Below are positions 16,555-25,700 of a DNA stretch of 64,000 nucleotides, piece after piece (positions within the stretch are counted from its first letter, which is position 1; the number at the start of each line of letters is the position of its first letter). The position numbers and the translations under genes are program-made. The notes under the pieces are model-generated. The model was not told the DNA's origin and searched no databases. It worked only from the letters and a program-made list of their open reading frames with translations. Origin of the DNA: an uncultured Phycicoccus sp. (lineage in GTDB: Bacteria; Actinomycetota; Actinomycetes; Actinomycetales; Dermatophilaceae); assembly GCF_947495705.1 (NCBI RefSeq), contig NZ_CANLZR010000007.1, forward strand, positions 62,001 to 126,000. Reading direction: 5' to 3'.

Positions 16555-16560
16555 GTACAT
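16555..16560 (+). promoter_or_regulatory. -10-like hexamer TACATT for the SARP fusion gene
   Basis: TACATT is followed by 6 nt and GTG 16568, the leaderless spacing repeated in this window. It supports 16568 as the start rather than GTG 16448. Confidence 0.45.
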
Positions 16561-16567
16561 TCCGAGC

Positions 16568-19500
16568 GTGCGACGGATCTTCGCACGCCTGTACGGCGCG
16601 GTGTCGATAGAGGTGGACGGCAGGGCACTCGACCTCGGTCCACCGCGACAGCGCGCGCTCCTCGCGCTCCTGATTGCGCAGGCCGGTCGCGTGGTGCCCA
16701 GTGAGCACCTGCTCGCGGCACTGTGGGGCGAGGTCCCCCCGCGGACGGCTGCGCACGCCGTCCAGGTCTACGTGTCCGATCTCAGACGCCGGCTCTGCGA
16801 GGCGTGCGGCCAGCCGCTCGTGCTGACCCAACGGCCGGGATACCTGCTCGACCTGTCACGCGACGAGGTCGACCTCCTGGTCGTGGAGGACTCCCTCCGC
16901 CACGCGCTGTCCTTGGAGGCGGACGACTCTCCCGGCGCCGGCCTCGCCCGGCTTCGTCCACTGCTGGCGCTCATGGACGCGGACCCGCTCGCCGACGTCA
17001 GGGAGGAAGCGGTCCGTCGCGAGTTGGCGCCTCGGCTCGCCCGGGTGCGGACCGAGGCGTGGATGCTCGCCGCCCGCTGCGCCCTTCGCTCCGGCGACCT
17101 CGACACGGCGTGCTCGGTGGCCGAACGGTGCCTGGCCGAGAACCCGTACGACGAGGAAGCCCATGCCGTGTTCGTGGAGGCCACCTACCGGCAAGGTCGC
17201 CCCGCCGAGGCTTTGCGGTCCCTTGCCGGCGTTCGCCGGCTGCTCGCCGACGAGCTCGGCGTCGATCCCTCGCCGCGGCTCGTGGGACTCCACGAGCGCA
17301 TCCTGGTCCACGACCCGTCCCTCCGAGTCCCGGCCGACCGCCAGGCCCTGCGGAACCCGTACAAGGGCCTTCGCCCCTTCGCTGAGTCCGACGCGCACGA
17401 CTTCTTCGGCCGGCGTGATCTTGCACGGCAGCTCGTGGACCGACTCGCCCAGGGCGCCCGCCTGGTCATCGTCGTCGGCCCGTCGGGAGGGGGCAAGTCG
17501 AGCCTGCTGGCGGCCGGGGTCATCCCCCTGCTGAGGCGAACCCGCCTCAACGGCCTTGACCGGAGCGCTGTCGTGATCCCCCCGCGGACGATGACCACTG
17601 AGGCCGCACTGCGAGCGGCAGTCGTCAGGGAGCGAAAGAAAACCCGACCGGTCGTCCTCGTTCTGGACCAGCTGGAGGACATCCTCGAGGGGGGTGACTG
17701 CGACGGCGTGCTCTCCTGGCTCGCACAGGAAGTGCGAGACGGCGGGCCGCTCCGCGTGGTGGCCGCGCTCCGCGCCGATCGGTACGACCGACCACTGCAG
17801 CACCGCGCGTTCGCCGAGGTGTTCATCGACGGCGTCGTCAACCTCGTCCCCATGACTCCAGCCGAGCTCGAGGAGGCAGTGCGTTCACCGGCCACCGGGG
17901 TGGGCCGCGACGTGGAGCCGGCACTGCTCGCGGAGCTCATCGGCGACACGGTGGCGCAGCCCGCAGTGCTCCCGCTCCTCCAGTTCGCCCTGACCGACCT
18001 CTTCGATCGGGAGACCGGCTCAACGCTGACTCTCGCCACCCACCGCCAGCTCGGTGGCGTCCGCGCCGCCCTGGCCCGACGAGCCGATGGTCTGCGCGAC
18101 GAGCTGGGTCCGGAGCGTGAGCAGGTTCTCGAACGGGTCCTCCTGCGTCTGACCGACGTCGACGACACCGGACGAGCACACCGCAGGGTCGTCCGCATCG
18201 AAGAGGTGGCGGCTGCCTTCCCGGACGCCTCCGAGGTTGCGGCGGTGCTCGGGCGCCTCAACGACCTGCGCCTCATCACCTACGACCGGGACGCCGCGGG
18301 CGGAGGCGTCATCGAGCTGTCCCACGACGCCCTCCTGCACGCGTGGCCCTGGTTCCGCGAGCTCATCGACCGGCATCGCACGGACATCCGGCGGCATCGG
18401 GCGTTCACCACCGCCCTGGAGGCATGGGAGTCAACCGGGCGTGATCCCGACTACCTCCTCACTGAGGCACGCCTCGGCGAGGTGGAGTCCTGGGAAGCGA
18501 CAGGCGCGATCGCGCTGACGCCCCGAGAACGGGCCTTCCTCGAGGCGGGGCAGGAGGCCGCCGCACGGCGAGCGTCGTACGAGCGGGAGCAGGAACGACG
18601 TCGCCTCACACTGGAACGTCGGTCCCGTAGCCGTCTGGTCCTTCTCGGCACCACCGGCATCGCCCTGGTCGTGGCGCTCACGGCAGCGGCGCTCCTCGCA
18701 GGCAGGGAGCCACCCCATGTCGCCCTCGTCCTCCACGACGCCGGCAGCATCGAGCTGGCCATCGAACGAGGCGTCGACGAGGTCGCTCGCACGACGACCC
18801 TGACGCGCGAGAAACTCGTCGTCGACCGTGGCGCCACGCGAGAGCTCCTCCGGCTCACCGCCGATGGATCGGTCGACCTCGTTCTCAGCGCGGCCCTCGA
18901 TGTCGACTACGAGGGCCTCGCCCGTCAGCGGGCCGGAACCCATTTCATGCTCGTCGAACGAGAGGCGACTGGTCCGAACGTGACGGTGCTCGCCTTCGCG
19001 GATCAGGAGCCGGCATTCCTCGCCGGGGCGGCGGCTGCCCTGACCACTCGTACCGGGCGTGTCGCGTTCATCGGCGGAGTCGACTTCGCGGTGCTCCATC
19101 GCTTCGAGGCGGGGTTCGTGGCTGGGGTCGCTGCCGTCGACCCCCTCGTGAGCGTCGACGTCCGGTACCTCACCGCACCGCCTGACTATGCGGGATTCGT
19201 TGACCCGGTCCACTCGAGCACCGCGACACGTCGAGCGCTCGCCGACGGAGCCGACGTCGTGTACCTGGCCGCCGGTGCAGCCCAGAGTGGCGGCCTCCAG
19301 GCACTGGTCGACCTCGCGGAGAGGTCCGACCGTCCGCTGTGGGCGATCGGCGCCGATGAGGACGCGTACTACGACACGCGCTGGCAGACGACGCCGGGAG
19401 CCCGCGACCACGTCCTCGCCTCCACCGTCAAGCGCTTCGACCAGGCCACGCGCAGTGCTCTCGAGGCCTACCTGGGGCCGGGGCTGGGTTCGGGGCAGCG

Positions 19501-19696
19501 GGTGTCGGACCTGGCGAACGGAGAACTGGCGTTCGCGACGACCGGCGGCCACCTGGACCACGTGGCGTCGAGGATCGACGAGCTGCGGCGTGCCGTCGTC
19601 AGTGGCCGACTGGTCGTACCGTGCGTTCCTTCCCGCCTGACCGGCGCCGCGGTCGCGGCCGCAGCCGCCGGTCCGAAGTGCCCGGAGGCTCGATGA
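16568..19696 (+). CDS. SARP/BTAD transcriptional regulator fused to nSTAND1 ATPase, a transmembrane helix and a BMP-type ligand-binding domain
   Basis: 1,042-residue fusion. Residues about 1-95: OmpR-type winged helix of SARP regulators (LDLGPPRQRALLALLIAQAGRVV...AVQVYVSDLRRRL). About 100-245: BTAD helical repeats. About 263-680: nSTAND1 NTPase (NPYKGLRPFAESDAHDFFGR, Walker A GPSGGGKSS near 304, Walker B VVLVLDQLEDIL). About 690-712: one transmembrane helix after an Arg-rich stretch, so the N-terminus should be inside. About 716-1042: BMP/PnrA-like substrate-binding fold (FADQEPAFLAGAAAALTTRTGRVAFIGGVDFAVLHRFEAGFVAG). No lipobox and no transporter genes nearby. Predicted to sense an outside ligand and act on DNA directly. 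GTG 16448 (4-nt overlap with the previous stop) is an alternative start, but homology starts after 16568. Confidence 0.85.
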   Translation: MRRIFARLYGAVSIEVDGRALDLGPPRQRALLALLIAQAGRVVPSEHLLAALWGEVPPRTAAHAVQVYVSDLRRRLCEACGQPLVLTQRPGYLLDLSRDEVDLLVVEDSLRHALSLEADDSPGAGLARLRPLLALMDADPLADVREEAVRRELAPRLARVRTEAWMLAARCALRSGDLDTACSVAERCLAENPYDEEAHAVFVEATYRQGRPAEALRSLAGVRRLLADELGVDPSPRLVGLHERILVHDPSLRVPADRQALRNPYKGLRPFAESDAHDFFGRRDLARQLVDRLAQGARLVIVVGPSGGGKSSLLAAGVIPLLRRTRLNGLDRSAVVIPPRTMTTEAALRAAVVRERKKTRPVVLVLDQLEDILEGGDCDGVLSWLAQEVRDGGPLRVVAALRADRYDRPLQHRAFAEVFIDGVVNLVPMTPAELEEAVRSPATGVGRDVEPALLAELIGDTVAQPAVLPLLQFALTDLFDRETGSTLTLATHRQLGGVRAALARRADGLRDELGPEREQVLERVLLRLTDVDDTGRAHRRVVRIEEVAAAFPDASEVAAVLGRLNDLRLITYDRDAAGGGVIELSHDALLHAWPWFRELIDRHRTDIRRHRAFTTALEAWESTGRDPDYLLTEARLGEVESWEATGAIALTPRERAFLEAGQEAAARRASYEREQERRRLTLERRSRSRLVLLGTTGIALVVALTAAALLAGREPPHVALVLHDAGSIELAIERGVDEVARTTTLTREKLVVDRGATRELLRLTADGSVDLVLSAALDVDYEGLARQRAGTHFMLVEREATGPNVTVLAFADQEPAFLAGAAAALTTRTGRVAFIGGVDFAVLHRFEAGFVAGVAAVDPLVSVDVRYLTAPPDYAGFVDPVHSSTATRRALADGADVVYLAAGAAQSGGLQALVDLAERSDRPLWAIGADEDAYYDTRWQTTPGARDHVLASTVKRFDQATRSALEAYLGPGLGSGQRVSDLANGELAFATTGGHLDHVASRIDELRRAVVSGRLVVPCVPSRLTGAAVAAAAAGPKCPEAR

Positions 19697-19814
19697 GGCC
19701 GGGGTGGATGGTGGCGACGGCGTCGAGGGCACGACGCGCGTCGTCTGCATCGAGGCGCTCCTCGGACGACGTCATGGCCGCGCCGTACGCCCAGGCGGAT
19801 CGACGAGTCCGGCC

Positions 19815-20282
19815 GTGACGGTCACCTTGCGCGAGATCACCGCGGCCAATCTCGGCCCGGTCCTCGAGCTGCGCACCACCCCTGAGCAGGAACGCTTCGT
19901 CAGCACCGTGGCCGATTCGATTGCCGAGGCCGCCGCGAACCCGCATGGGAACCCCTGGAACCGCGCCGTGTACGCCGACGAGGAGCCGGTGGGCTTCGTC
20001 ATGCTGAGCTGGGATGTGGAGCCGCAGCCACCACACATCAACGGGCCCTGGTTCCTGTGGAAGCTCCTCATCGACGTCCGCTACCAGCGCCAAGGCTACG
20101 GGCGAGAGGTGCTGCGCCTCGTCGTGGCGCTGGTGCGCGAGCACGGGGCGACCGAGCTCCTCACCAGCTACGTGCCTGGAAGAGGTGGTCCGGCCGGCTT
20201 CTACGCCCGGCACGGCTTCGTCCCCCGTGGCGACCGCGATCCCGATGGTGAGATCATCCTGCGCCTGGACCTGAGGGCATGA
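19815..20282 (+). CDS. GNAT family N-acetyltransferase
   Basis: 155-residue acetyl-CoA-dependent acyltransferase. Motif A, LLIDVRYQRQGYGREVLRLVV (Q/RxxGxG/A loop), lies about residues 82-102; the C-terminal GGPAGFYARHGFVPRGDRD is the usual GNAT beta-bulge and last strand. The middle WNRAVYADEEPVGFVMLSWD is typical of spermidine/aminoglycoside-type members, but the acceptor is unknown. GTG 19815 starts the conserved TLREITAAN strand; the longer ORF-track start adds a meaningless leader. It follows the SARP gene by 118 bp on the same strand and still shows the looser codon use. Confidence 0.85.
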   Translation: MTVTLREITAANLGPVLELRTTPEQERFVSTVADSIAEAAANPHGNPWNRAVYADEEPVGFVMLSWDVEPQPPHINGPWFLWKLLIDVRYQRQGYGREVLRLVVALVREHGATELLTSYVPGRGGPAGFYARHGFVPRGDRDPDGEIILRLDLRA

Positions 20283-20405
20283 TGGGCGCCGGAGCGCGAT
20301 GCTGCCGGAGTGCCTCCATCGACGGCAGACGGTTTCGATCCGGACCCCGCTGGGCAGTATGAGTGCAGGTCCGGCCCGCGTGGCGACGAGGAAGGTGGCC
20401 CACCG

Positions 20406-21101
20406 ATGGCGCAGCCTGCTCCCTGCGGGGCCCATGTCGTCCTCGTTCCCGGTCTGGGTCTCGACGCCCGCGCGTGGGCCCCCGTTTTTGAACGCCTGCC
20501 GGACGCCACCGTCCTCCCCCTGCCGTCCATGGGAGGCCGCGCCTCACCCGGGACCGACCTGGCCGTCGACGCCCAGAGCCGGCGGCTCGGCGCGTGCCTG
20601 CCCACAGGTGCGCCCCTCGTCCTCGTGGGCCATTCCGCGAGCTGCCCGGTCGTGGTCGACACGGCCTGCCGCGTCCCCGAGGTCGCGGGGCTCGTCCTCG
20701 TCGCCCCCGTGACCGACACCAGGGCACGCACCTGGCCCCGGATGGTCACCCAATGGCTGCGGACGGCCCCGCACGAGCGGCTCTGGGAGGTCCCGGTCCT
20801 CACCCCGCAGTACCGGGCGACCGGCCTCTCGTCGATGTCCCGCGGGATGAACCAGGTGCGGCGGTACCGCACCGATGTCGGCCTCTCGGCCGTGACCGCT
20901 CCCACCCACGTGATCCGGGGGAGCCGGGACCGCATCGCCTCCGAGGACTGGTGTGCCCTGCTGGCCCGACGCCCGCCGGTCGACCTGGTGACGGTCCCGG
21001 ATGCCGCGCACATGGTGCCGCTCACCCACCCCCTGGTCGTCGTCGAGTCGGTCGAGCGGCTCCGCGACGGCGCCGCGGACGACCGCCATCCTGGCCCGTG
21101 A
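20406..21101 (+). CDS. Alpha/beta hydrolase
   Basis: 231-residue single-domain hydrolase. The oxyanion strand is VVLVPGLGLDARAW, the nucleophile elbow GHSAS puts Ser near residue 76, the acid is probably Asp in RGSRDRI, and the base is His in DAAHMVPLTHP. The cap is very short, as in esterase/haloperoxidase-like members. ATG 20406 follows GAGGAAGG at 13 nt; the preceding 120 bp contain nothing recognisable. Substrate unknown. Confidence 0.85.
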   Translation: MAQPAPCGAHVVLVPGLGLDARAWAPVFERLPDATVLPLPSMGGRASPGTDLAVDAQSRRLGACLPTGAPLVLVGHSASCPVVVDTACRVPEVAGLVLVAPVTDTRARTWPRMVTQWLRTAPHERLWEVPVLTPQYRATGLSSMSRGMNQVRRYRTDVGLSAVTAPTHVIRGSRDRIASEDWCALLARRPPVDLVTVPDAAHMVPLTHPLVVVESVERLRDGAADDRHPGP

Positions 21102-21288
21102 CGTCGAGCAGACCACTCGTGCGTCATCGCCGGCGCACCCCGCGGGGCCCGGCCGGCCGGACCGGGGGCTCCGGGCGCTGAAGCGCCTGGTCGTCGGACC
21201 CCTCGAGAAGGCACGCCGGGTTCGGCTCGCCGACATCCGATCTGTCCGAAACGGCTCGATCGGGTCCACGGGACGGTATACCGGACGA

Positions 21289-22275
21289 GTGGACTGGTAC
21301 CTCGACCGCGTCGAGCACGTCAGCGAGCTGCGGCATGAGGTCGTGCGGCACCTCGCTCGGCATGCGGTGCCCGGCAGCGACGAGGCCGTGGCCGACGCCG
21401 AGCTCGTGGTCTCGGAAGCCGTAGGAAACTCCTTCCGGCACACCGGAGGTCCGACCTGGGTATCGTTGTCCTGGACCTCAGAGGTGCCCGTGCTCAGGGT
21501 CTACGACATCGGTCCGGGATTCGAGGTCCCGCAGGGCGAGCTCGCGCTCGCGCTCGCCCCGGACCCCGACCAGGAGTCCGGCCGGGGGCTGCTCATCATG
21601 CGGATGCTCGCTCCCGAGGTCAGCGCCTCCCTGCGCAAGCACGCAGGGGCGGTGTTGTCGGTCCAGCTGCCCGTGCGGCGCCGCCCGGCCGTGAGCATCG
21701 ACCCGCCCAGACGCCGTACCGGCGCCCTCCCCCGCCTCGACGAGGCCCGGGCCGAGGGCGCCTTCGGGAAGGAGTCGTTCCTGCGCGCCCTCGTGGTCCA
21801 GCTGTCGCAGGCGGTCGAGGACCAGCACGGTCCGGATGCCGCCGAGGTGGCGGTCGCCCAGGTCGGCACGGACGTGGGCAGCCAGATGGAGATGGAGTTC
21901 CGCCAGGCCGAGCAGGTCGTGGGCCGGATGTCCCCCGAGCAGCTCGGGCGCTGCTACGTCCGCCTGAAGCATGCCATCGACGGCGGCTTCCGGGTCGTCG
22001 AGGCCACCCCCGAGCGCATCGTCCTCGAGAACACGCGCTGCCCCTTCGGCGACACCGTCCGACGCGCCCCCGCACTGTGCCGGATGACGTCGAGCGTGTT
22101 CGGCGGCATCGCGGCCCGCAACAGCGACAGCGGTGCGTCCGTACTGCTGGAAGAGCGCATCGCCGTCGGCGACCCGGGCTGCCGCGTCGTCGTCTACCTC
22201 GGGGACGTCCCCGCCGAGGTCGAGCCGTTCGCGCACCGCTACGCGCCGGCGGTCGACACCGACCCCGGGCTCTGA
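21289..22275 (+). CDS. ATP-binding (RsbW/HATPase-type) protein with C-terminal methanogen-output-like domain
   Basis: 328 residues. N-terminal half is an anti-sigma-kinase-like ATPase: N box ELVVSEAVGNSFRHTGG (about 47-63), G1 VYDIGPGF, G2 ESGRGLLIMRML. Residues about 150-320 resemble the methanogen output domain: VEDQHGPDAAEVAVAQVGTDVGSQMEMEFRQ...LENTRCPFGDTVRRAPALCRMTSSVFGGIAA, with Cys residues that could bind metal. Such proteins usually feed a partner-switch or two-component output, but no STAS antagonist or kinase is next to it. TATACC lies 6 nt before GTG 21289, so it may be leaderless; the 187 bp upstream hold nothing else. Confidence 0.75.
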   Translation: MDWYLDRVEHVSELRHEVVRHLARHAVPGSDEAVADAELVVSEAVGNSFRHTGGPTWVSLSWTSEVPVLRVYDIGPGFEVPQGELALALAPDPDQESGRGLLIMRMLAPEVSASLRKHAGAVLSVQLPVRRRPAVSIDPPRRRTGALPRLDEARAEGAFGKESFLRALVVQLSQAVEDQHGPDAAEVAVAQVGTDVGSQMEMEFRQAEQVVGRMSPEQLGRCYVRLKHAIDGGFRVVEATPERIVLENTRCPFGDTVRRAPALCRMTSSVFGGIAARNSDSGASVLLEERIAVGDPGCRVVVYLGDVPAEVEPFAHRYAPAVDTDPGL

Positions 22276-22314
22276 CGGGGTCGGGCCTCGTCGGGCCGGC
22301 CCGTCGCGGGTTGG

Positions 22315-22788
22315 TCAGTCCCCCAGCTGCACGGTCTCGTCGGCCGGGGCCACCGTGTCGACATCGGCAGGGCACGCGGCATCCTCGATCTCGGTCTCCC
22401 CCGTGCCGCCGGCGATGCGGTACCGCAGGCAGAGCCGGGCCGAGAAGCCCTCGTACGACAGGCCGCCCCCCGCCTCCGCGCCGGCGGTGACCGCGCCCTG
22501 GACCACGACCCCGTCACCGCCGGTCGTCGCGGTGAGCGGCAGGTCCGGCAGGGCCTCGCGGACGGCCTCCAGCTGTGCGTCCCCGGTGCTGCCACGGGCG
22601 GCGGCCTGCAGGTCCGTCCGCAGCGCCTCGGCCTTGGCCCGCACGGCCGTCACGGCGTCCTCCCGCGCCGCCGACCCGGGGCCGGAGCACCCGCCCAGCC
22701 CGAGCCCCACGAGGATGGCTGCGGCGGCCCCGAGCCGGGTGACCGTGCCCGGTGGGCGGTCACGGCCCCGCCGGGGCGTCCGCCGCAC
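22315..22788 (-). CDS. Small lipoprotein of unknown function
   Basis: 157 residues beginning with a basic region (MRRTPRRGRDRPPGTVTR) and a lipoprotein signal LGAAAAILVGLGLGGCS; Cys at about residue 36 is the lipidation site. The mature part is short, acidic and contains YEGFSARLCLRYRIAGG...EDAACPAD, with two Cys that could form a disulfide. No domain recognised. GTG 22788 shares one base with the stop codon of the upstream SGNH gene, so it is probably translated from the same message. Confidence 0.7.
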   Translation of the reverse strand: MRRTPRRGRDRPPGTVTRLGAAAAILVGLGLGGCSGPGSAAREDAVTAVRAKAEALRTDLQAAARGSTGDAQLEAVREALPDLPLTATTGGDGVVVQGAVTAGAEAGGGLSYEGFSARLCLRYRIAGGTGETEIEDAACPADVDTVAPADETVQLGD

Positions 22789-25700
22789 TAGAGCCCCATC
22801 TGGCGCAGCGTCGTGTTCATCGACGTCGCATAGTGGGCGTACCCGTCGACCTTCGGGTGGAACGACTGCTGCGACGGCTGCGCACCCTCGCCCGAGGAGG
22901 GCAGCGTGGCCTCGCCGGCCGTCCGGTTCCACGAGGCGACGATGCCGTGGATCGTCTCGGGGTTCCCGCACACGGCCTCACCCGCGAACGGCGCCGACGG
23001 GTTCGAGAACCACACGTAGGTCGTCCCCGCCGCCGCGTTGGCCCGGTCGACGGCCTCCTGCATGTGGACCAGGAGCAGCTCGCCCATCTCGTTGAGCCAC
23101 GGCGCCTCGCCGGTACCGACCCCCGGCACGCACTGACCCTCCCCCTCGAAGAGCGGCGGGTAGCCCATGAGGAGGACCTTGGCGTTCGGCGCCTTCTTGC
23201 GGACCTCGGCGAGCACCGTCACGATCGAGTCCTCCACCTTGCCGCGGATCAGCTCGGGGATCTCCTCGCCCGCGGGCACCGAGCTGCCCGGCAGCTGGGC
23301 GTCCTGACACTTCTTGAGTCCGGCGAAGATGATGCACTCGGCGATGACGTCACCGAACCGCGAGTCGTTGCCGCCGATGGAGAACGTCACGAGCGTCGTG
23401 TCGACGTCGAGGAACCCCTTGTCCAGCTGGGAGAGCTCACCGTACTGCCCGCGGCCGGTCTGGCCCCAGGAGTTGGCCGGCTTCGTCGCCCCGACGGTGT
23501 GGAACGGCAGCAGCTGCTCGGTCTGGGCGCCGGAGCAGGCGATGAGGTGGTGCTCCACCTGCGAGCTGCGGGCGTCGCTGAGCGAGCCGATGGTGCCCGT
23601 GGTCCCGGCGATGGTCGCGCGGCGCGACCAGGTCTGCGTCGAGCGGTGACACGCGTTGCGCGCCTCCGGGTCGTTGCCGTTGTTGTCGCTCTCGTTGTAG
23701 TAGTTCACCCCTCCGTCGGCCGACCCGCCCTCCCCGGAGGAGTACGAGTCACCCATCGACACCACGATGTTGGACGGCTTCGCCGACAGCGGCTGGAAGG
23801 CCACCGCGTCCCACGCGATGTCCTCGTTCTCGATCGGTGAGCTGCCGTCGTCGCCGTCGTAGGTGTTGCTCACCAGGCGCACCTTCGGGGTGCCGTTGAA
23901 CGGGAACGACCCGAGCGAGACCCACTTGTTGTTCATGACCCGCTGGAGCACGACCCGGGTCCGGGTGCCGTTGCCGAGGTCCACCTCGTACCGGGCCTGC
24001 TGGGTGTGGGCGCCGTGGTCGGGCATGTGGACGAAGACCCGGGCCCACTGCGTGAGCGAGCGGTTGAGGGTCCAGGTGCCGGTGATGTCCATCGAGCCGC
24101 CGCGCAGGTCGGCGGTGCGGGTGTGGGTGTACCAGAAGTGCCCGCTGAACCCGGCGCCCAGTTGGTGCAGGTCGGTCTTGGACGGGTACTCGCCGTTGCC
24201 GTCCGCCGCGAAGGTGAGCGAGAACGTGCCCTGGTTGGTGTGCGGGCGCGAGCACCCTGGTCTCACGATCGGCGCCGAGTCGGCCTGGTCGTCGATGACC
24301 AGCGCCCCGGCCGGGAGCCCACCGAGGGCGCAGTTCGGCGGGTACGCCGTGCCGTCCTCCTGGTAGGCGTAGCCCTCGCTGAAGCGCAGCAGCGCGTTGC
24401 CGCAGCTGTAGCTGCAGTCCGACTTCCACGTGCTCGGGATGTGTGACCAGCACCTGAGGTCGTACTGGCCCGCGGCGTTCTTGTGCGCGCAGGGGCCGGC
24501 CGGCTCACCGACGACGGCGGGGTCGTTCGGGGTGTACTTGGCCCCGGGCTCGCAGTCGTTGGCGCTCGTGCAGAACTGGGTGACCGGCGGCTTGACGGCG
24601 GCCCGGTTGGCGGGGCCCGTCGTCGCGTCGCCGTTCCACCAGGCGGCCCGGTAGCCGGCCACCAGCGTCCCGGGGGACTCGAGGATCTCGACCGGGTGAC
24701 CGGCCCAGCCCATGACCTTCTCGGGGTAGGGCCACTGCTGGGGGTTGCGGGCGTCCTCGTAGGTGTACTCGAGGAAGGGTGCGCGGTTGGCGGGGTACTT
24801 CGGGTTGACCGGGTTGTTCAGCCAGCCGACCCCCCAGGCGCCGTTGTAGCTCGAGGCCGAGGACTGCGGGTAGAAGCCCGAGTTGTACGCCCACACCGCG
24901 TAGAACCAGTTCTCGATCTTGTTGACGTCCCCGTTGTTGATCGTCAGGCCCGCGTTGCGGGTCTGGTTCCACTTGTCCTGGAGGATCCGCAGGCCACCGG
25001 CGACGTTGGCGGCGAAGTCCAGCGCGGCCGCGCGCTGGCTGTCGTACGGCAGCGCCGTCTCACCGGGCTTGGTGCGCCCGGCGAGGCGCATGCCGTCGGT
25101 GATCTGGGTGACCCCGTAGCCGCAGTCGGCCTGCGTGAAGTCGATGTCCCAGTCGTTGGCCGAGGACGCGTCGTAGATCTCGAGGCCGTAGTAGTTGCCG
25201 ATCAGGGGGTTGCCCGTCACGCCGGGGACGACGCTGCCGGGCGCCATCCACATGTTCGACTCCTGGGCGATGACGCCGAGGAAGACCTGCGAGGGCACGT
25301 AACCGCCCCCGGACAGCGCCCGCGAGGGAAAGAGCCCCTGCGGGGTGTACGCCGGCATGCCGAGGTTCTTCCAGTTCGACGGGCGGGAGGTGGTCAGCAC
25401 GCCGCGCACCGCCTGGTTGACGGCCCACTCGACCTGGCGCGGCTTGGGCTGCATCGTCTGGTTGCGGACGTCGTTGCGCGCCACCGAGCAGTACCGCTCG
25501 TCCTCGACCGGGTTCGTCGGGGAGCCGGCCGCCGCCACCCGGGCGTCATCGCCGGCCGCAGGCCGCGCGCGCAGGCTCGGGTGCACGTCGGCCGCCGCCT
25601 CCGTCGTCCCCGACGACGGGGTGACGACGAAGGCCGGGTGCGCGCCGGTCGCCCGGACCGTGGTGCGGATCTCCACCGGTCGCTGCAGCTGCGTCGGGTC

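Noticed and set aside
16448-16567. Alternative N-terminus of the SARP fusion from GTG 16448
   Set aside because: Although it overlaps the previous stop as GTGA, the added 40 residues do not resemble the SARP domain and a leaderless-type -10 lies 6 nt before GTG 16568. Kept as an alternative only.
22282-22303. CGGGCC/GGCCCG inverted repeat between convergent genes as a terminator
   Set aside because: Stem is only 6 bp and GC-only; too likely by chance in this base composition.
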